From Spirosoma aerolatum (GTDB taxonomy: Bacteria; Bacteroidota; Bacteroidia; Cytophagales; Spirosomataceae), in assembly GCF_002056795.1 (NCBI RefSeq), contig NZ_CP020104.1, positions 558,001-622,000 on the forward strand: 64,000 bases of DNA, read 5' to 3'. This document shows positions 17,096 to 25,391 of the stretch, one piece after another. The position numbers and the translations under genes are program-made. The notes under the pieces are model-generated. The model saw nothing but the letters and a program-made list of their open reading frames with translations, made no database searches and was not told where the DNA came from. Position 1 is the first letter of the stretch. Each line of letters starts with the position of its first letter.

Positions 17096-17367
17096 GTGGC
17101 TGCCTTGGCGATATCTACTAAGCGATCAATCAGCCGAGCTGCAATGCCTTTACCCTGATAGGTTGGATCAACTGCAACCGAACGTAACAAACCAACCGAG
17201 CCAAAGGATTCCAGCCCGGCTACGCCGACCAGCGTTTCGCCCTCTTTGGCAATGAAAAAATTGGGTAGACCTGTGGGTAAGTCCTGAGTGGGTAGATCGC
17301 TTTGCGCTAAAAGGCTCTCAACGGCTGCCTGATCGTCGAGCTGAGCGGTGTCAATATGAATGGCCAT
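17023..17367 (-). pseudogene. arsN2: truncated ArsN2-type GNAT acetyltransferase
   Basis: The reading frame has 114 codons, but only about the first 90 look like ArsN2, a GNAT N-acetyltransferase found in arsenic operons. The acetyl-CoA loop is present ([20 protein letters not shown]). After IAKAAT the sequence is out-of-frame acr3 DNA ([19 protein letters not shown]), so the last third of the GNAT fold, including the segment usually reading LYLLT and the catalytic end, is lost. ArsN2 is normally about 140-150 residues. It lies 10 bp downstream of arsC. The product is probably non-functional, although a short folded protein cannot be excluded. Confidence 0.75.
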
Positions 17368-17377
17368 GATGGATGAG

Positions 17378-17809
17378 TTAGTGATGGGCTAACTTGGTTT
17401 CGATGAATTCTTTGGCGAAAACTTTAATCTGGTCGCGAACCTGACGGAATGACGTCAGGGTATCAACACCCGGCTGGTGGCCCGGATCGGGAAAGCTGTG
17501 GTGAATCGTTTCTGCGCTCGACGGGAAGAGCGGACATTGCTCGCGGGCATTGTCGCATACCGTAATCACATAATCGAAGGGAATAGCTAGGTACTCATCG
17601 ACATGGTTGGAAGTGTGATGAGAAATACCGACGCCATCTTCAGCCATGACCTGAATGGAGAGGGGATTTACGCCGTGAGGAGCTACACCCGCGCTATAAA
17701 CGTCGGCTCGCTCAGTGTGTTCCGACTGATCGGCAAAGAATCGCAAATAGCCTTCCGCCATTTGTGAGCGGGCCGAATTACCTGTACAGAGTACGAGGAT
17801 ACGTTTCAT
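17378..17809 (-). CDS. arsC: arsenate reductase, LMW phosphatase family
   Basis: Thioredoxin-type arsenate reductase of 143 residues. The P-loop is at the N-terminus (LCTGNSARSQMAEG, with Cys 8 in a CX5R motif). A second redox pair appears around VITVCDNAREQCPLFP, consistent with the three-cysteine relay of the ArsC group that uses thioredoxin. The enzyme reduces arsenate to arsenite in the cytoplasm. It is third in the arsR-arsM-arsC-arsN2 operon. With the Acr3 exporter deleted, arsenite made here would depend on methylation by ArsM or on another pump elsewhere. Confidence 0.92.
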   Translation of the reverse strand: MKRILVLCTGNSARSQMAEGYLRFFADQSEHTERADVYSAGVAPHGVNPLSIQVMAEDGVGISHHTSNHVDEYLAIPFDYVITVCDNAREQCPLFPSSAETIHHSFPDPGHQPGVDTLTSFRQVRDQIKVFAKEFIETKLAHH

Positions 17810-17832
17810 TATAAATCAGTTTGGTTTTAGGA

Positions 17833-18723
17833 TTAGTTACAGCAATTAGGTCCACAGCAAGCGGTAGCCGCTGGTTTACTGTCTGTCAGGCGAACGGGCT
17901 TGCGGGCAAAAACAGTAATGCTATAAATGCCACGCTCCTGCTGACGGTAGTTAGTGATTTCTGCCTCGGTCAGGTAATTTCGTAGTACAGAATCGGGCAA
18001 ATGAATCTCCCGCTCTTTCTGTATCTGAATGGTAGTGAAACCGTTGTCTCTGATAAGTTGCAGATAGGCATCTTTCTGGATAGCACCGGATACACAGCCT
18101 ACATACAGTTCGGCATCGTGCTGTAAGCCCTGCGGCAAATCACCGTTCAGCACAATATCGGAAATACTGAAATGACCACCGGGCTTTAAAATACGGAAGG
18201 TTTCGGCAAAGGCTTTTTGCTTATCAGGAACCAGATTCATGACGCAGTTACTAACCACTACATCGGCCAGGTTGTCGGGCAAGGGCATATCTTCAATATC
18301 ACCATAGACAAACTCAACATTGGTATAGCCCCGGGTTTTCGCATTTTTACGAGCTCGGTCAATCATCGCTGGGGTCATATCCAGGCCAATGACCCGACCG
18401 GTTTCGCCGGTTTCGGCACGAGCTACGAAGCAGTCATTACCTGCCCCAGAACCTAAATCTACGACTGTGTCGCCGGACTTGATGTGGGCAAACTGAGTGG
18501 GTAAACCGCAACCTAAACCTAAGTCAGCATCGGCAACATAGCCCGCCAATTCCTTGTAGTCCTGCGCCATCATGATCGGCACATTTGCTTCAAGCTTAAG
18601 TCCCGGCCTGGATTGGTCGCAGCAGGAGGTAGGTCCGCAGCCGCAGCCATCCGATTCAGGCTGTTCGGCAATGGCACCATATTTCTGGCGCACGACCTCT
18701 TTAATTTGCTCAGTAGTTTCCAT
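17833..18723 (-). CDS. arsM: arsenite S-adenosylmethionine methyltransferase
   Basis: Class I SAM methyltransferase of 296 residues with the ArsM pattern. It has an N-terminal Cys-rich stretch (CGCGPTSCC), SAM motif I (VVDLGSGAGNDCFVA), the DMTPAMIDRARKNA acidic loop, and the arsenic-binding cysteines in VVSNCVMNLVPDK and YVGCVSGA. The C-terminus is also Cys-rich (CCGPNCCN). It converts arsenite to methylated, often volatile, arsenicals. It follows arsR by 61 bp, a gap that contains an ArsR-like palindrome and so possibly its own promoter. Because the Acr3 pump is gone, methylation could be the main detoxification route left in this operon (inference). Confidence 0.93.
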   Translation of the reverse strand: METTEQIKEVVRQKYGAIAEQPESDGCGCGPTSCCDQSRPGLKLEANVPIMMAQDYKELAGYVADADLGLGCGLPTQFAHIKSGDTVVDLGSGAGNDCFVARAETGETGRVIGLDMTPAMIDRARKNAKTRGYTNVEFVYGDIEDMPLPDNLADVVVSNCVMNLVPDKQKAFAETFRILKPGGHFSISDIVLNGDLPQGLQHDAELYVGCVSGAIQKDAYLQLIRDNGFTTIQIQKEREIHLPDSVLRNYLTEAEITNYRQQERGIYSITVFARKPVRLTDSKPAATACCGPNCCN

Positions 18724-18740
18724 GATTAATCTATCGGTTT

Positions 18741-18757
18741 AATGTAATATTACGATT
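18741..18757. promoter_or_regulatory. candidate ArsR operator between arsR and arsM
   Basis: AATGTAATATTACGATT contains a perfect 10-bp palindrome GTAATATTAC. On the minus strand it matches the upstream palindrome at 19142-19157 in 12 of 16 positions. It lies 17 bp before the arsM start, a sensible place for a second ArsR site. Confidence 0.5.
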
Positions 18758-18784
18758 GATATGGCCAAAAAAATAGCCACTGAC

Positions 18785-19114
18785 TTAACAGCAGGTAGCA
18801 GCTACTACAAACGTATCCAACAGTGCCCCAAAGGCTTGCCGGGCTTCTTCCCATACGGTTTCGTTGATGCAGTAGCAGACACGGGGTGGGTTGATTTCTC
18901 CCTGAATGATGCCAATGCGTTTCAATTCCTTCAAGTGTTGCGAAACAGTTGCCTGGGCCAATGACAGTTCATCTACTAAATCGCCACAGACACAGGCCTT
19001 CCTTTGCGCCAGTAGTTGCAGGATGGCTACCCGTGCCGGATGAGCAAACGCTTTAGCCAAATCGGCCATCCGATTTTGTTGTTCAGTGAAAATTTCCGTT
19101 TTCGTAACTCCCAT
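18785..19114 (-). CDS. arsR: ArsR-family arsenic-responsive repressor
   Basis: Winged-helix repressor of 109 residues. The recognition helix is in SLAQATVSQHLKELKRIGII. The metal site is the CVC motif in RKACVCGDLV at the start of the DNA-reading helix region, as in As(III)-sensing ArsR proteins. An extra CC pair closes the C-terminus. The start MGVTKTEIF matches the common N-terminus of Bacteroidota ArsR. It is the first gene of the operon, with a perfect 16-bp palindrome 28 bp upstream and a related site after it. Arsenite binding should release the DNA and induce the operon. Confidence 0.92.
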   Translation of the reverse strand: MGVTKTEIFTEQQNRMADLAKAFAHPARVAILQLLAQRKACVCGDLVDELSLAQATVSQHLKELKRIGIIQGEINPPRVCYCINETVWEEARQAFGALLDTFVVAATCC

Positions 19115-19141
19115 AGCACAAAGGTACTAGTAAAAATATTA

Positions 19142-19157
19142 ATCGCAATATTGCGAT
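19142..19157. promoter_or_regulatory. ArsR operator palindrome upstream of arsR
   Basis: ATCGCAATATTGCGAT is a perfect 16-bp palindrome 28 bp before the arsR start. On the minus strand TACCTTTG (19126-19119) fits the Bacteroidota -7 pattern TAnnTTTG, so the palindrome would cover the -33 region. The -7 element is only 4 bp from the ATG, so a nearly leaderless transcript would be needed. Confidence 0.6.
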
Positions 19158-19500
19158 AGGGTTTTTATTGATTTTGCTTGATTAGAATTACTCATTTTTG
19201 TTTAGGCTGCGAATAGCCATCTATTCGAATGCCCAACTAAAACCCATTGAATTGGTTTACAAATCGCCTATATCGGTTGCAATGGAGGAGCGGGCGGTTA
19301 CGTCTTTCAAAATAGTTATTACGCAGCCTGTAGCTAGAAAGAGTGAGTTGTGGAGGAGGCCGCATAAAAACCGACTTCAGTCCGATAACGGATTTTTTGC
19401 CTTCCCTGAGACCGACTGGTTAGATGGGGACTGAAAAAGAGTACCTAAAGCAGAGCATACATAAAAGGTGTAGCTATAACGAGAGTAGCAATCGGAAAAG
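19158..19500. other. intergenic region, no convincing gene
   Basis: A plus-strand frame of 78 codons starts with TTG at 19198. It has no recognisable domain, so I do not call it a gene. I see no RNA or repeat here. Confidence 0.5.
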
Positions 19501-19531
19501 AGTTGGCGCTGAAAAGTCTTCAGCGCCAACT
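19501..19531 (-). terminator. 12-bp hairpin terminator after the 19586-19942 gene
   Basis: AGTTGGCGCTGA and TCAGCGCCAACT form a perfect stem with a 7-base loop. On the minus strand it is followed by CTTTTCC, consistent with a weak intrinsic terminator. Confidence 0.55.
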
Positions 19532-19585
19532 GAAACGTGAATGGTGAAAATGGAAAGAGAGAGTAAGTGTCCCACTGATGGACGG

Positions 19586-19942
19586 CTACTTAGATTGGTA
19601 GGGGCGGCTGCCCAGATCTGCTTCGCCCTCAAACCTGGCACGCGTGCTGGGCATCATTAGCCTGCCTAACCAGCCTGTTGATGAACTCTTAGTCCTTGTG
19701 GATAAGTCATCTTCCGCTGGATTGGCAGATGCTTGTATATTCTTTACTTTAGGCTGGATAAATCGAAAGGCAACATAACAATAGGCAATGATGACCCCCG
19801 ATTCCACAATCGTTTCCAGAGGTTCGCGCTCATAGTGTCCATACTTCATGTCCTGGTACCAGTCGATCAGCAACCAGCAGTAACCCATAAAACCGAGTAG
19901 GCTGGCCAGCACACTACTCATCATCAACAAGGACTGTCTCAT
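19586..19942 (-). CDS. small two-helix membrane protein
   Basis: Hypothetical protein of 118 residues. Two hydrophobic segments (about 5-25 and 46-62) are followed by a polar, Ser- and Arg-rich tail. It has no motif I recognise. It lies 32 bp downstream of a stand-alone LytTR gene on the same strand and ends before a terminator-like hairpin, so it may be co-transcribed with that regulator. Coding status is supported by the operon-like position and the hydrophobic pattern only. Confidence 0.5.
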   Translation of the reverse strand: MRQSLLMMSSVLASLLGFMGYCWLLIDWYQDMKYGHYEREPLETIVESGVIIAYCYVAFRFIQPKVKNIQASANPAEDDLSTRTKSSSTGWLGRLMMPSTRARFEGEADLGSRPYQSK

Positions 19943-19974
19943 GATATGGTTAATTTATGATTATACATTATAGG

Positions 19975-20358
19975 TTAGTGCAGACTAGATCGGTGATGCC
20001 TTAGTTTCAGCAAGACTGGATCAATTCGACGGCGAGATACTCGAATAGTCTGTTGGTTAGGCAGACTCACTTCCAGCGTGGTTGCGTTGGCATAATCATA
20101 CTTTTGAACAAAACTGGGGTTGATCAAATCCGATTTATGAACCCGCACAAAATCTGGTAGCATCTCTTCAAACCATTTGAGATTTTTGGCGATCAACATT
20201 GGTCTTTTAGAAGCCTGAAGGTGAAGCCAGGTATAATTGCTTTCGCCCTGCAAGCGAACAATCGTGTTTAGCAGAACAGGTTCTGAATAACCCGGAATTT
20301 TAATAGAATGGGTAATCTGGTCAGCAGAAGAAATCATAGCGTGAGTGGTTAATAGCAA
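19975..20358 (-). CDS. stand-alone LytTR DNA-binding protein
   Basis: Protein of 127 residues consisting almost wholly of a LytTR domain. Signature parts are the strand IVRLQGESNYTWLHLQ, AKNLKWFEEMLPDFVRVHKSDLINPSFVQKY split across a helix and strand, and the closing strand QQTIRVSRRRIDPVLLKL. There is no receiver domain, so it is a minimal LytTR regulator of a kind common in Bacteroidota. About 900 bp of gene-poor, AT-rich DNA lies upstream. Target genes are unknown; the small membrane protein just downstream is a candidate partner. Confidence 0.85.
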   Translation of the reverse strand: MLLTTHAMISSADQITHSIKIPGYSEPVLLNTIVRLQGESNYTWLHLQASKRPMLIAKNLKWFEEMLPDFVRVHKSDLINPSFVQKYDYANATTLEVSLPNQQTIRVSRRRIDPVLLKLRHHRSSLH

Positions 20359-21280
20359 AGTGGGCTAAGCAATTTCTGAATGACATAGAAACTGATCCCA
20401 ACGAATTGCATCAATGGACAATACTGAACGCATGCTGATTGACTCGATGAAAGACTTCAAGGAAAAGTCCCTACCGTTTCAACAGACGTAGATTTGCAAA
20501 AGGAGAATGACAGAAGCCGCCTATAGAATCAATGGGCCGTAAGGAACGGGCGTGGCATAGGCAGTGGTAAAATGGGCCGTTAGCCTGGAGAGCGAGCGAT
20601 GTTTCGAACGCTGAGGAGATGGGAAGGAGCGTTGGGCTCGGAACGTACTTGGGTAGTATGCAAAAAGAGATTGGCCGGAGCAAATCAGGTTTATTGAACG
20701 TCTCTGTCGATCATGGATCGTAGGCAAGGCTCGCTCCCAAGTAAGGGTTGCCTGGCTGTTGGCAGTGATAAAACGATTCATCAGTTAGTAATAAAGTAAT
20801 GAAGACTACAATATGTAGTATGGATCTTAGTACAAATGACTAATTTTATAGGCTGAACAGTTTGTAAACTCCCCCATTTTTAAAAAGTTTTAGCTAGTAG
20901 CCAGTTTTTGAGCAAATGGTTAGCCTAAACCTAGTTTATTTATTAATCCATTAATGGTCAGCATTTTGTAATTTTTAGCTATTTCCTTTATCCCTTTACC
21001 TCGCTACAAAACAGATACTACTTACTTTGATGTAGTAGTATATGATAAATTTTTATTTAAAATAATTTTAAGTAATAGTACTTATTGGATTAGGTAATAT
21101 GTTCCTGGTAAAAAGAGTCTATGCTTGTTCTGAGAATAGATTTTTCACATATGTATAAATAAAGTGGCACCAAGTTTCTTTTGATGGTTATCTATCAGTG
21201 GATTCGGTATTGATTCGACCGTCGAGAGAAATCGCTAAATTATGGGATGGTAACATCAAGCAATTAACCTTACCATATAA
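20359..21280. other. gene-poor AT-rich region
   Basis: No convincing gene in about 920 bp. A minus-strand frame of 86 codons (20521-20781) has no recognisable features. From about 20790 to 21250 the DNA is visibly richer in A and T than its surroundings and carries many stops in all frames. I see no repeat or RNA fold that I can support. Confidence 0.55.
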
Positions 21281-21311
21281 AAAGCCCGTTTCTGGATCAG
21301 AAACGGGCTTT
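21281..21311 (-). terminator. intrinsic terminator of tRNA-Arg
   Basis: AAAGCCCGTTTCTG and CAGAAACGGGCTTT form a perfect 14-bp stem with a 3-base loop, directly after the tRNA on its strand and ending in a T run (TTTTTAT). Confidence 0.85.
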
Positions 21312-21314
21312 TCG

Positions 21315-21386
21315 TAGTCCCGACGGGAATCGAACCCGTATCAAACGTTTAGGAAACGCTTATTCTATCCGTTGAACTACAGGACC
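21315..21386 (-). tRNA. tRNA-Arg (anticodon CCT)
   Basis: The minus strand folds as a cloverleaf of 72 nt. The acceptor stem is GGTCCTG with CGGGACT, the D stem GTTC with GAAT, the anticodon stem AGCGT with ACGTT around TTCCTAA (anticodon CCT, reads AGG), and the T arm ACGGG-TTCGATT-CCCGT. The discriminator is A. CCA is not encoded. A strong hairpin terminator follows immediately. Confidence 0.95.
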
Positions 21387-21394
21387 AAAAGTAG

Positions 21395-21428
21395 CCCCTC
21401 TCCTGGCAGGAGAGGGGATGGGGTGAAG
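21395..21428. repeat. palindromic repeat CCCCTCTCCTG family, copy 2
   Basis: CCCCTCTCCTG, one base, CAGGAGAGGGG, then ATGGGGTGAAG. It has the same arms and a related tail to the copy at 8729-8766. It lies between hflX and the tRNA gene. Confidence 0.75.
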
Positions 21429-21457
21429 TGTAATCACGCAAAGTTGTCGAAAAACCA

Positions 21458-22723
21458 TCAGCCTGCCAAACCATCGCCGTATTCGGCTGATTCTGAGAGT
21501 GGGACATGCAACCAGTTTGGATAAATCTGGTAGTGCTTCTCTTTCACCAGGTCGTAGAGTAACTCACGTAACTCGCCCACATTTTCGCCTGTTTGCGCCG
21601 AAATAAAAGCAACATAATCGGCTTTCTGGGTCAGGTACGTTTTCTTCAGATATTCCAGCGCTGTTTTTCGTCGTACGGCTACCGGGATGGCCACTTCTTC
21701 GTGCGAATCGTCATCATCCTGATCAAGCTGGCCCGTCCATTCGTCTTTCGGAACAAACTGATCCATTTTGTTGAAGACCAGCACCATCGGTTTATCGGCA
21801 GCTTTAATGTCGGCCAGGGTCGAATTGACCACCTCGATTTGCTCTTCAAAATTAGGATGCGATACATCGACTACATGCAGCAGAATATCAGCTTCCCGAA
21901 CTTCATCAAGCGTCGATTTGAACGACTCGATCAGCGTGGTCGGCAGTTTACGGATGAATCCAACCGTGTCGGTCAGCAAAAATGGAATGTTGCCTAGGGT
22001 TACTTTCCGAACCGTCGAATCGACCGTTGCAAACAGCTTGTTTTCAGCAAATACATCGGTTTTTGCCATCGTACGCATCAGTGTCGATTTTCCTACGTTA
22101 GTATAACCCACCAGCGCGACCCGCACCAGTCGATCACGCTCTTTCCGGCGCGTTACGCTTTGTTTGTCGATTTTGGCGAGTTTTTCTTTCAGGAACGCAA
22201 TCCGATCTTTTACAATCCGGCGGTCAGTTTCCAACTCTTTTTCACCTGGTCCACGCATCCCGGTTCCCCCTTTCTGGCGGCTCAAGTGCGTCCACATGCG
22301 GGTTAACCGTGGATAAAGGTATTGATACTGGGCCAGTTCGACCTGTACGCGGGACTGAGCCGTTTGCGCACGCATCGAGAATATGTTCAGAATCAGCAGA
22401 CTCCGGTCCAGTACTTTGATGTCCTTGAACTCAGCTTCCAGGTTACGTACCTGGGCTGGTGTCAGATCGTCATCAAAAATGATGGAATCGACGGGGTTGT
22501 CGATGATAAAGGTCTGAATCTCTTCCAGCTTTCCTTTGCCGACAAACGTGCGGGTATCGGGCCGATCGAGCTTCTGGGTGAATGCTTTTATCGTTTCAAC
22601 CCCCGATGTTTCTGCCAGAAATGCTAATTCGTCCAGATATTCCTTGGTTTGATCGGCTGTCTGCTTTTGCGTAATCAGCGCGACCAATACAGCGGTTTCA
22701 GGTTGTTTGTGTGTTTCAATCAT
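21458..22723 (-). CDS. hflX: ribosome-associated GTPase HflX
   Basis: GTPase of 421 residues, normal for the family. The N-terminal HflX domain includes TRTFVGKGKLEEIQ and IFDDDLTPAQVRNLE. The glycine-rich linker SRQKGGTGMRGPGEKELETDRR is intact, followed by a coiled coil. The G domain has G1 (GYTNVGKSTL), G3 (DTVGFIRKLP) and G4 (NKMD), and an HflX-type C-terminus with HVPLSESAEYGDGL. HflX binds ribosomes and can split stalled ones under stress. An acidic DQDDDDSHEE insertion after G4 is a lineage feature. Its downstream neighbour is the tRNA-Arg gene. Confidence 0.96.
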   Translation of the reverse strand: MIETHKQPETAVLVALITQKQTADQTKEYLDELAFLAETSGVETIKAFTQKLDRPDTRTFVGKGKLEEIQTFIIDNPVDSIIFDDDLTPAQVRNLEAEFKDIKVLDRSLLILNIFSMRAQTAQSRVQVELAQYQYLYPRLTRMWTHLSRQKGGTGMRGPGEKELETDRRIVKDRIAFLKEKLAKIDKQSVTRRKERDRLVRVALVGYTNVGKSTLMRTMAKTDVFAENKLFATVDSTVRKVTLGNIPFLLTDTVGFIRKLPTTLIESFKSTLDEVREADILLHVVDVSHPNFEEQIEVVNSTLADIKAADKPMVLVFNKMDQFVPKDEWTGQLDQDDDDSHEEVAIPVAVRRKTALEYLKKTYLTQKADYVAFISAQTGENVGELRELLYDLVKEKHYQIYPNWLHVPLSESAEYGDGLAG

Positions 22724-22745
22724 ATAAAAAAATGGAGGTTATAGG

Positions 22746-22799
22746 ATGTATGATGCAGGCCGTATGGACGGAGTTAAGCATACTGCCTGTATCATACAT
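22746..22799. repeat. imperfect 21-bp inverted repeat between hflX and MATE gene
   Basis: Arms 22746-22766 and 22779-22799 match in 19 of 21 positions. The left arm reads ATGTATGATGCAGGCCGTAT. The TGTATGATG wording is typical of dispersed intergenic repeats, but no second copy is seen in the window. Confidence 0.6.
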
Positions 22800-22869
22800 C
22801 ATACATAACTAGAACGGCCCCTTAGGGGTAAAAGTTTCGGTAAAAACAGGCATAACGACTTGGTTTTCA

Positions 22870-24255
22870 TTATACCTGAACGGTTTTCCAGCGCCCTCGA
22901 CGGAACACCAGAATGGCAATAACGGCTAATAACGTTTCGCTGATGGCCACCGACCAGAATACGCCGGGAGGACCCCAGTTGAAGACATGGGCGAGTGTAT
23001 AGGCCAGCGGAATTTCAATTAGCCAGAAGCATACAATATTTATGATCGTTGGTGTACGGGTATCGCCAGCGCCATTGAGCGATTGACTTAACACCATGCC
23101 ATACGCCATAAACAGGTATCCCAGGCAAAATACGCGCAGGCACTGAACGGCAATATCAACCACGTTGGTATTGTTATCAAACAGACTTACGACTTCGGCT
23201 GCACCTAGAAAAAAGCCTATGCCAACCGTAGCCAGAAAGATCATATTGCAGAACGCAGCTCGCCAGGCTGAAATTTCGGCCCGTTCGGGTTGGCCCGCCC
23301 CCAGATTCTGTCCCACCAGCGTAGCGGCTGCATTGGCCATACCCCACGAAGGCAGAATCGTGAAGATAATGATTCGGATGGCAATGGTATACCCAGCCAC
23401 TACATCGCTGCCATAAGTCGACAGGATGCGGGTCAGAAATATCCAGCTAGCCGATCCCACCAGAAACTGACTCGTGCCACCTATAGCCAGACTGACGATG
23501 TTCCGAATAACTTCCATATCGGGTGTGAGATCGGAGCGAAGAACCTGAATTCCGCCTTTCTGACGTGTCAGGGCATATAATTGATACAATACACCCAATG
23601 AACGGCCTGCCGTGGTGGCTACTGCCGAACCCATAACGCCCAATTCCGGAAAAGGCCCCCAGCCAAAAATAAGCACTGGACACAGAATAATATTGAATCC
23701 GTTGGCGATCCATAACGACCGCATGGCCATCGACGCATCACCTGCACCCCGTAGGCAACCGCTTAGGGTATACAATAACATGATGGCGGGCGAACTGGCA
23801 AAAATCATCCGGGTAAAATTCGCTCCGTTGGCAATCAGTTGCTCGTCGCCACCCATCAACCGCAGAATATCTTCGGCAAAGATAAAGCCTGGTACGCCCA
23901 TCAGGATCGCCATAACCAGCGAAACCAGAATGACCTGGCCTACTGCCTGAGCGGCTCCCCGCCGATTGTCTTCACCTACTCGCCGGGATACCATAGCTGT
24001 AGCCGCTGTGCTTAAGCCAATTGCAATGGAGTACACAATGGTGAGTACCGATTCCGTTAATCCCACGGTGGCAACTGCCTGCGTCCCGATTTTCGCCACA
24101 AAAAACACATCGACGACCGCAAACAGTGACTCCATCACCATTTCCAGAATCATCGGGACCGATAAAAGAAAGATAGCCCGGTTGATGCTACCCGATGTAA
24201 AATTGGTTTCTGAACCGCGCAATGCGTCCAGTAACAACCGAATGTATTTGGTCAT
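22870..24255 (-). CDS. MATE-family multidrug efflux transporter
   Basis: Inner-membrane transporter of 461 residues with about twelve hydrophobic segments in two homologous halves. MATE features are IFLLSVPMILEMVMESLFAV near the N-terminus, DVFFVAKIGTQAVATVGLTE, and in the second half GMANAAATLVGQNLGAGQPERAE. It would export cationic drugs or metabolites using a sodium or proton gradient. It is transcribed in the same direction as hflX but separated by 146 bp with an inverted repeat, so co-transcription is doubtful. Substrate is unknown. Confidence 0.92.
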   Translation of the reverse strand: MTKYIRLLLDALRGSETNFTSGSINRAIFLLSVPMILEMVMESLFAVVDVFFVAKIGTQAVATVGLTESVLTIVYSIAIGLSTAATAMVSRRVGEDNRRGAAQAVGQVILVSLVMAILMGVPGFIFAEDILRLMGGDEQLIANGANFTRMIFASSPAIMLLYTLSGCLRGAGDASMAMRSLWIANGFNIILCPVLIFGWGPFPELGVMGSAVATTAGRSLGVLYQLYALTRQKGGIQVLRSDLTPDMEVIRNIVSLAIGGTSQFLVGSASWIFLTRILSTYGSDVVAGYTIAIRIIIFTILPSWGMANAAATLVGQNLGAGQPERAEISAWRAAFCNMIFLATVGIGFFLGAAEVVSLFDNNTNVVDIAVQCLRVFCLGYLFMAYGMVLSQSLNGAGDTRTPTIINIVCFWLIEIPLAYTLAHVFNWGPPGVFWSVAISETLLAVIAILVFRRGRWKTVQV

Positions 24256-24500
24256 TGAACAAAAAGACTAGACCATAGCTGAATAGCTACAGGCACTACA
24301 TGAGTGAAATGGAAATGAAATCGACTGCTCCTGTGAGCAGCAACACTAGAGAGAAGAAGAAAAAACCACGTGGGTTTTTAAGCGAGGAACTTCATCGGCT
24401 TTGATCGACTGGCATTGAGGAGGCCAGTTTAGGCTGCAAAACTACAACTTTATTTTCGGTAAATCCAAATTCATCTGAGTAAACGGGTGAAAGGTAATGA

Positions 24501-24579
24501 TTGAATGATAGAATGATTGAATTGTTGACTAAAACTGCTTGCGATTGCCATTCAACAATTCAATCATTCTATCATTCAA
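24501..24579. repeat. 28-bp perfect inverted repeat, TTGAATGATAGA family, copy 1
   Basis: Arms 24501-24528 and 24552-24579 are exact reverse complements (TTGAATGATAGAATGATTGA core). The related copy at 61037-61113 shares most of the arm. It lies between the divergent MATE and NIF3-like genes. Confidence 0.8.
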
Positions 24580-24608
24580 CATTTTGCTAAATTAGTAGTT
24601 AAGCAAGA

Positions 24609-25382
24609 ATGCACAGTGCACCCGTTTATCTGGCTGATATAGACCGGTTTCTACAAGCCAGCTTAGCCCTCGACCGATACCCCGAAACCGAACGGGGCGG
24701 GATTTACTACCCATCCAGCCGACCTATCCATCGGATTGGTTTGGCATTAGAACCGTTCTTAAAGCTGCCCGATTGGGTGCTGGAAAATCAGTTGGATGCT
24801 CTTTGGTTACATCGTCCCTGGCAACTTGATTTGACGGCTCTCCCTAACGATTTCGGTGTTTTGACCCATCACCTGCCATTCGATGAATCGTTATCGATTG
24901 GGTATAATCGGCAGCTCGCGACCCAATTGGGAGCAACAAGCGATGTGAAACCACTAGGATATAAGCAGGATTCGGCCAAAAATGGGAACGTGTTGCCTCA
25001 ACGTCCATTGGGTATGCTTGTGGATGTAGCACAGCGGGAATTTGATGAGTGGCTCGATACCATTCAGGAACTGTTTGGTGGCTACGATCGGGCCGAAGCC
25101 GGGCATAGTATGGCCACCTGGCAGCCCATGAGTTCACGCGTTGCCGTAGTAGGGGCAATGACGAACACACTGATTCGGGAAGCGTCTGAACGAGGGGCAC
25201 ACCTGTATGTGACGGGGGCCTATCGAAAACCGGGTCAGCAAGCAGTCGATGAAACGGGTATAGCCGTCATTGCCGTAGGGCACCGTCGTAGTGAAGAATG
25301 GGGGTTACAGGCACTGGCCGATCAATTGCGTGCGAACTTCCCGATCGAATGTGTCATTCGGGAACCATTACCCATACGCTAA
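24609..25382 (+). CDS. NIF3/DUF34 family metal-binding protein
   Basis: NIF3-like protein of 257 residues, the short YbgI-type length without the central insert seen in longer family members. The metal-ligand regions are present: ALWLHRPW, LTHHLPFDESLSIGYN, and C-terminal VIAVGHRRSEEWGLQALAD, whose His and Glu complete a dinuclear metal site. The family is sometimes labelled GTP cyclohydrolase 1 type 2, but its real role is not established. The start at MHSAPVYL directly follows an inverted repeat. It stands alone, convergent with an aldo/keto reductase. Confidence 0.85.
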   Translation: MHSAPVYLADIDRFLQASLALDRYPETERGGIYYPSSRPIHRIGLALEPFLKLPDWVLENQLDALWLHRPWQLDLTALPNDFGVLTHHLPFDESLSIGYNRQLATQLGATSDVKPLGYKQDSAKNGNVLPQRPLGMLVDVAQREFDEWLDTIQELFGGYDRAEAGHSMATWQPMSSRVAVVGAMTNTLIREASERGAHLYVTGAYRKPGQQAVDETGIAVIAVGHRRSEEWGLQALADQLRANFPIECVIREPLPIR

Positions 25383-25391
25383 TGTGGCTCC

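Noticed and set aside
19198..19434. Plus-strand frame of 78 codons after the arsR promoter
   Set aside because: TTG start, no domain, no sensible neighbour.
20521..20781. Minus-strand frame of 86 codons
   Set aside because: Composition unlike the neighbours' proteins, no signal or motif; probably chance.
24501..24579. CRISPR-like repeats
   Set aside because: Only two inverted arms, no regularly spaced direct repeats or cas genes.
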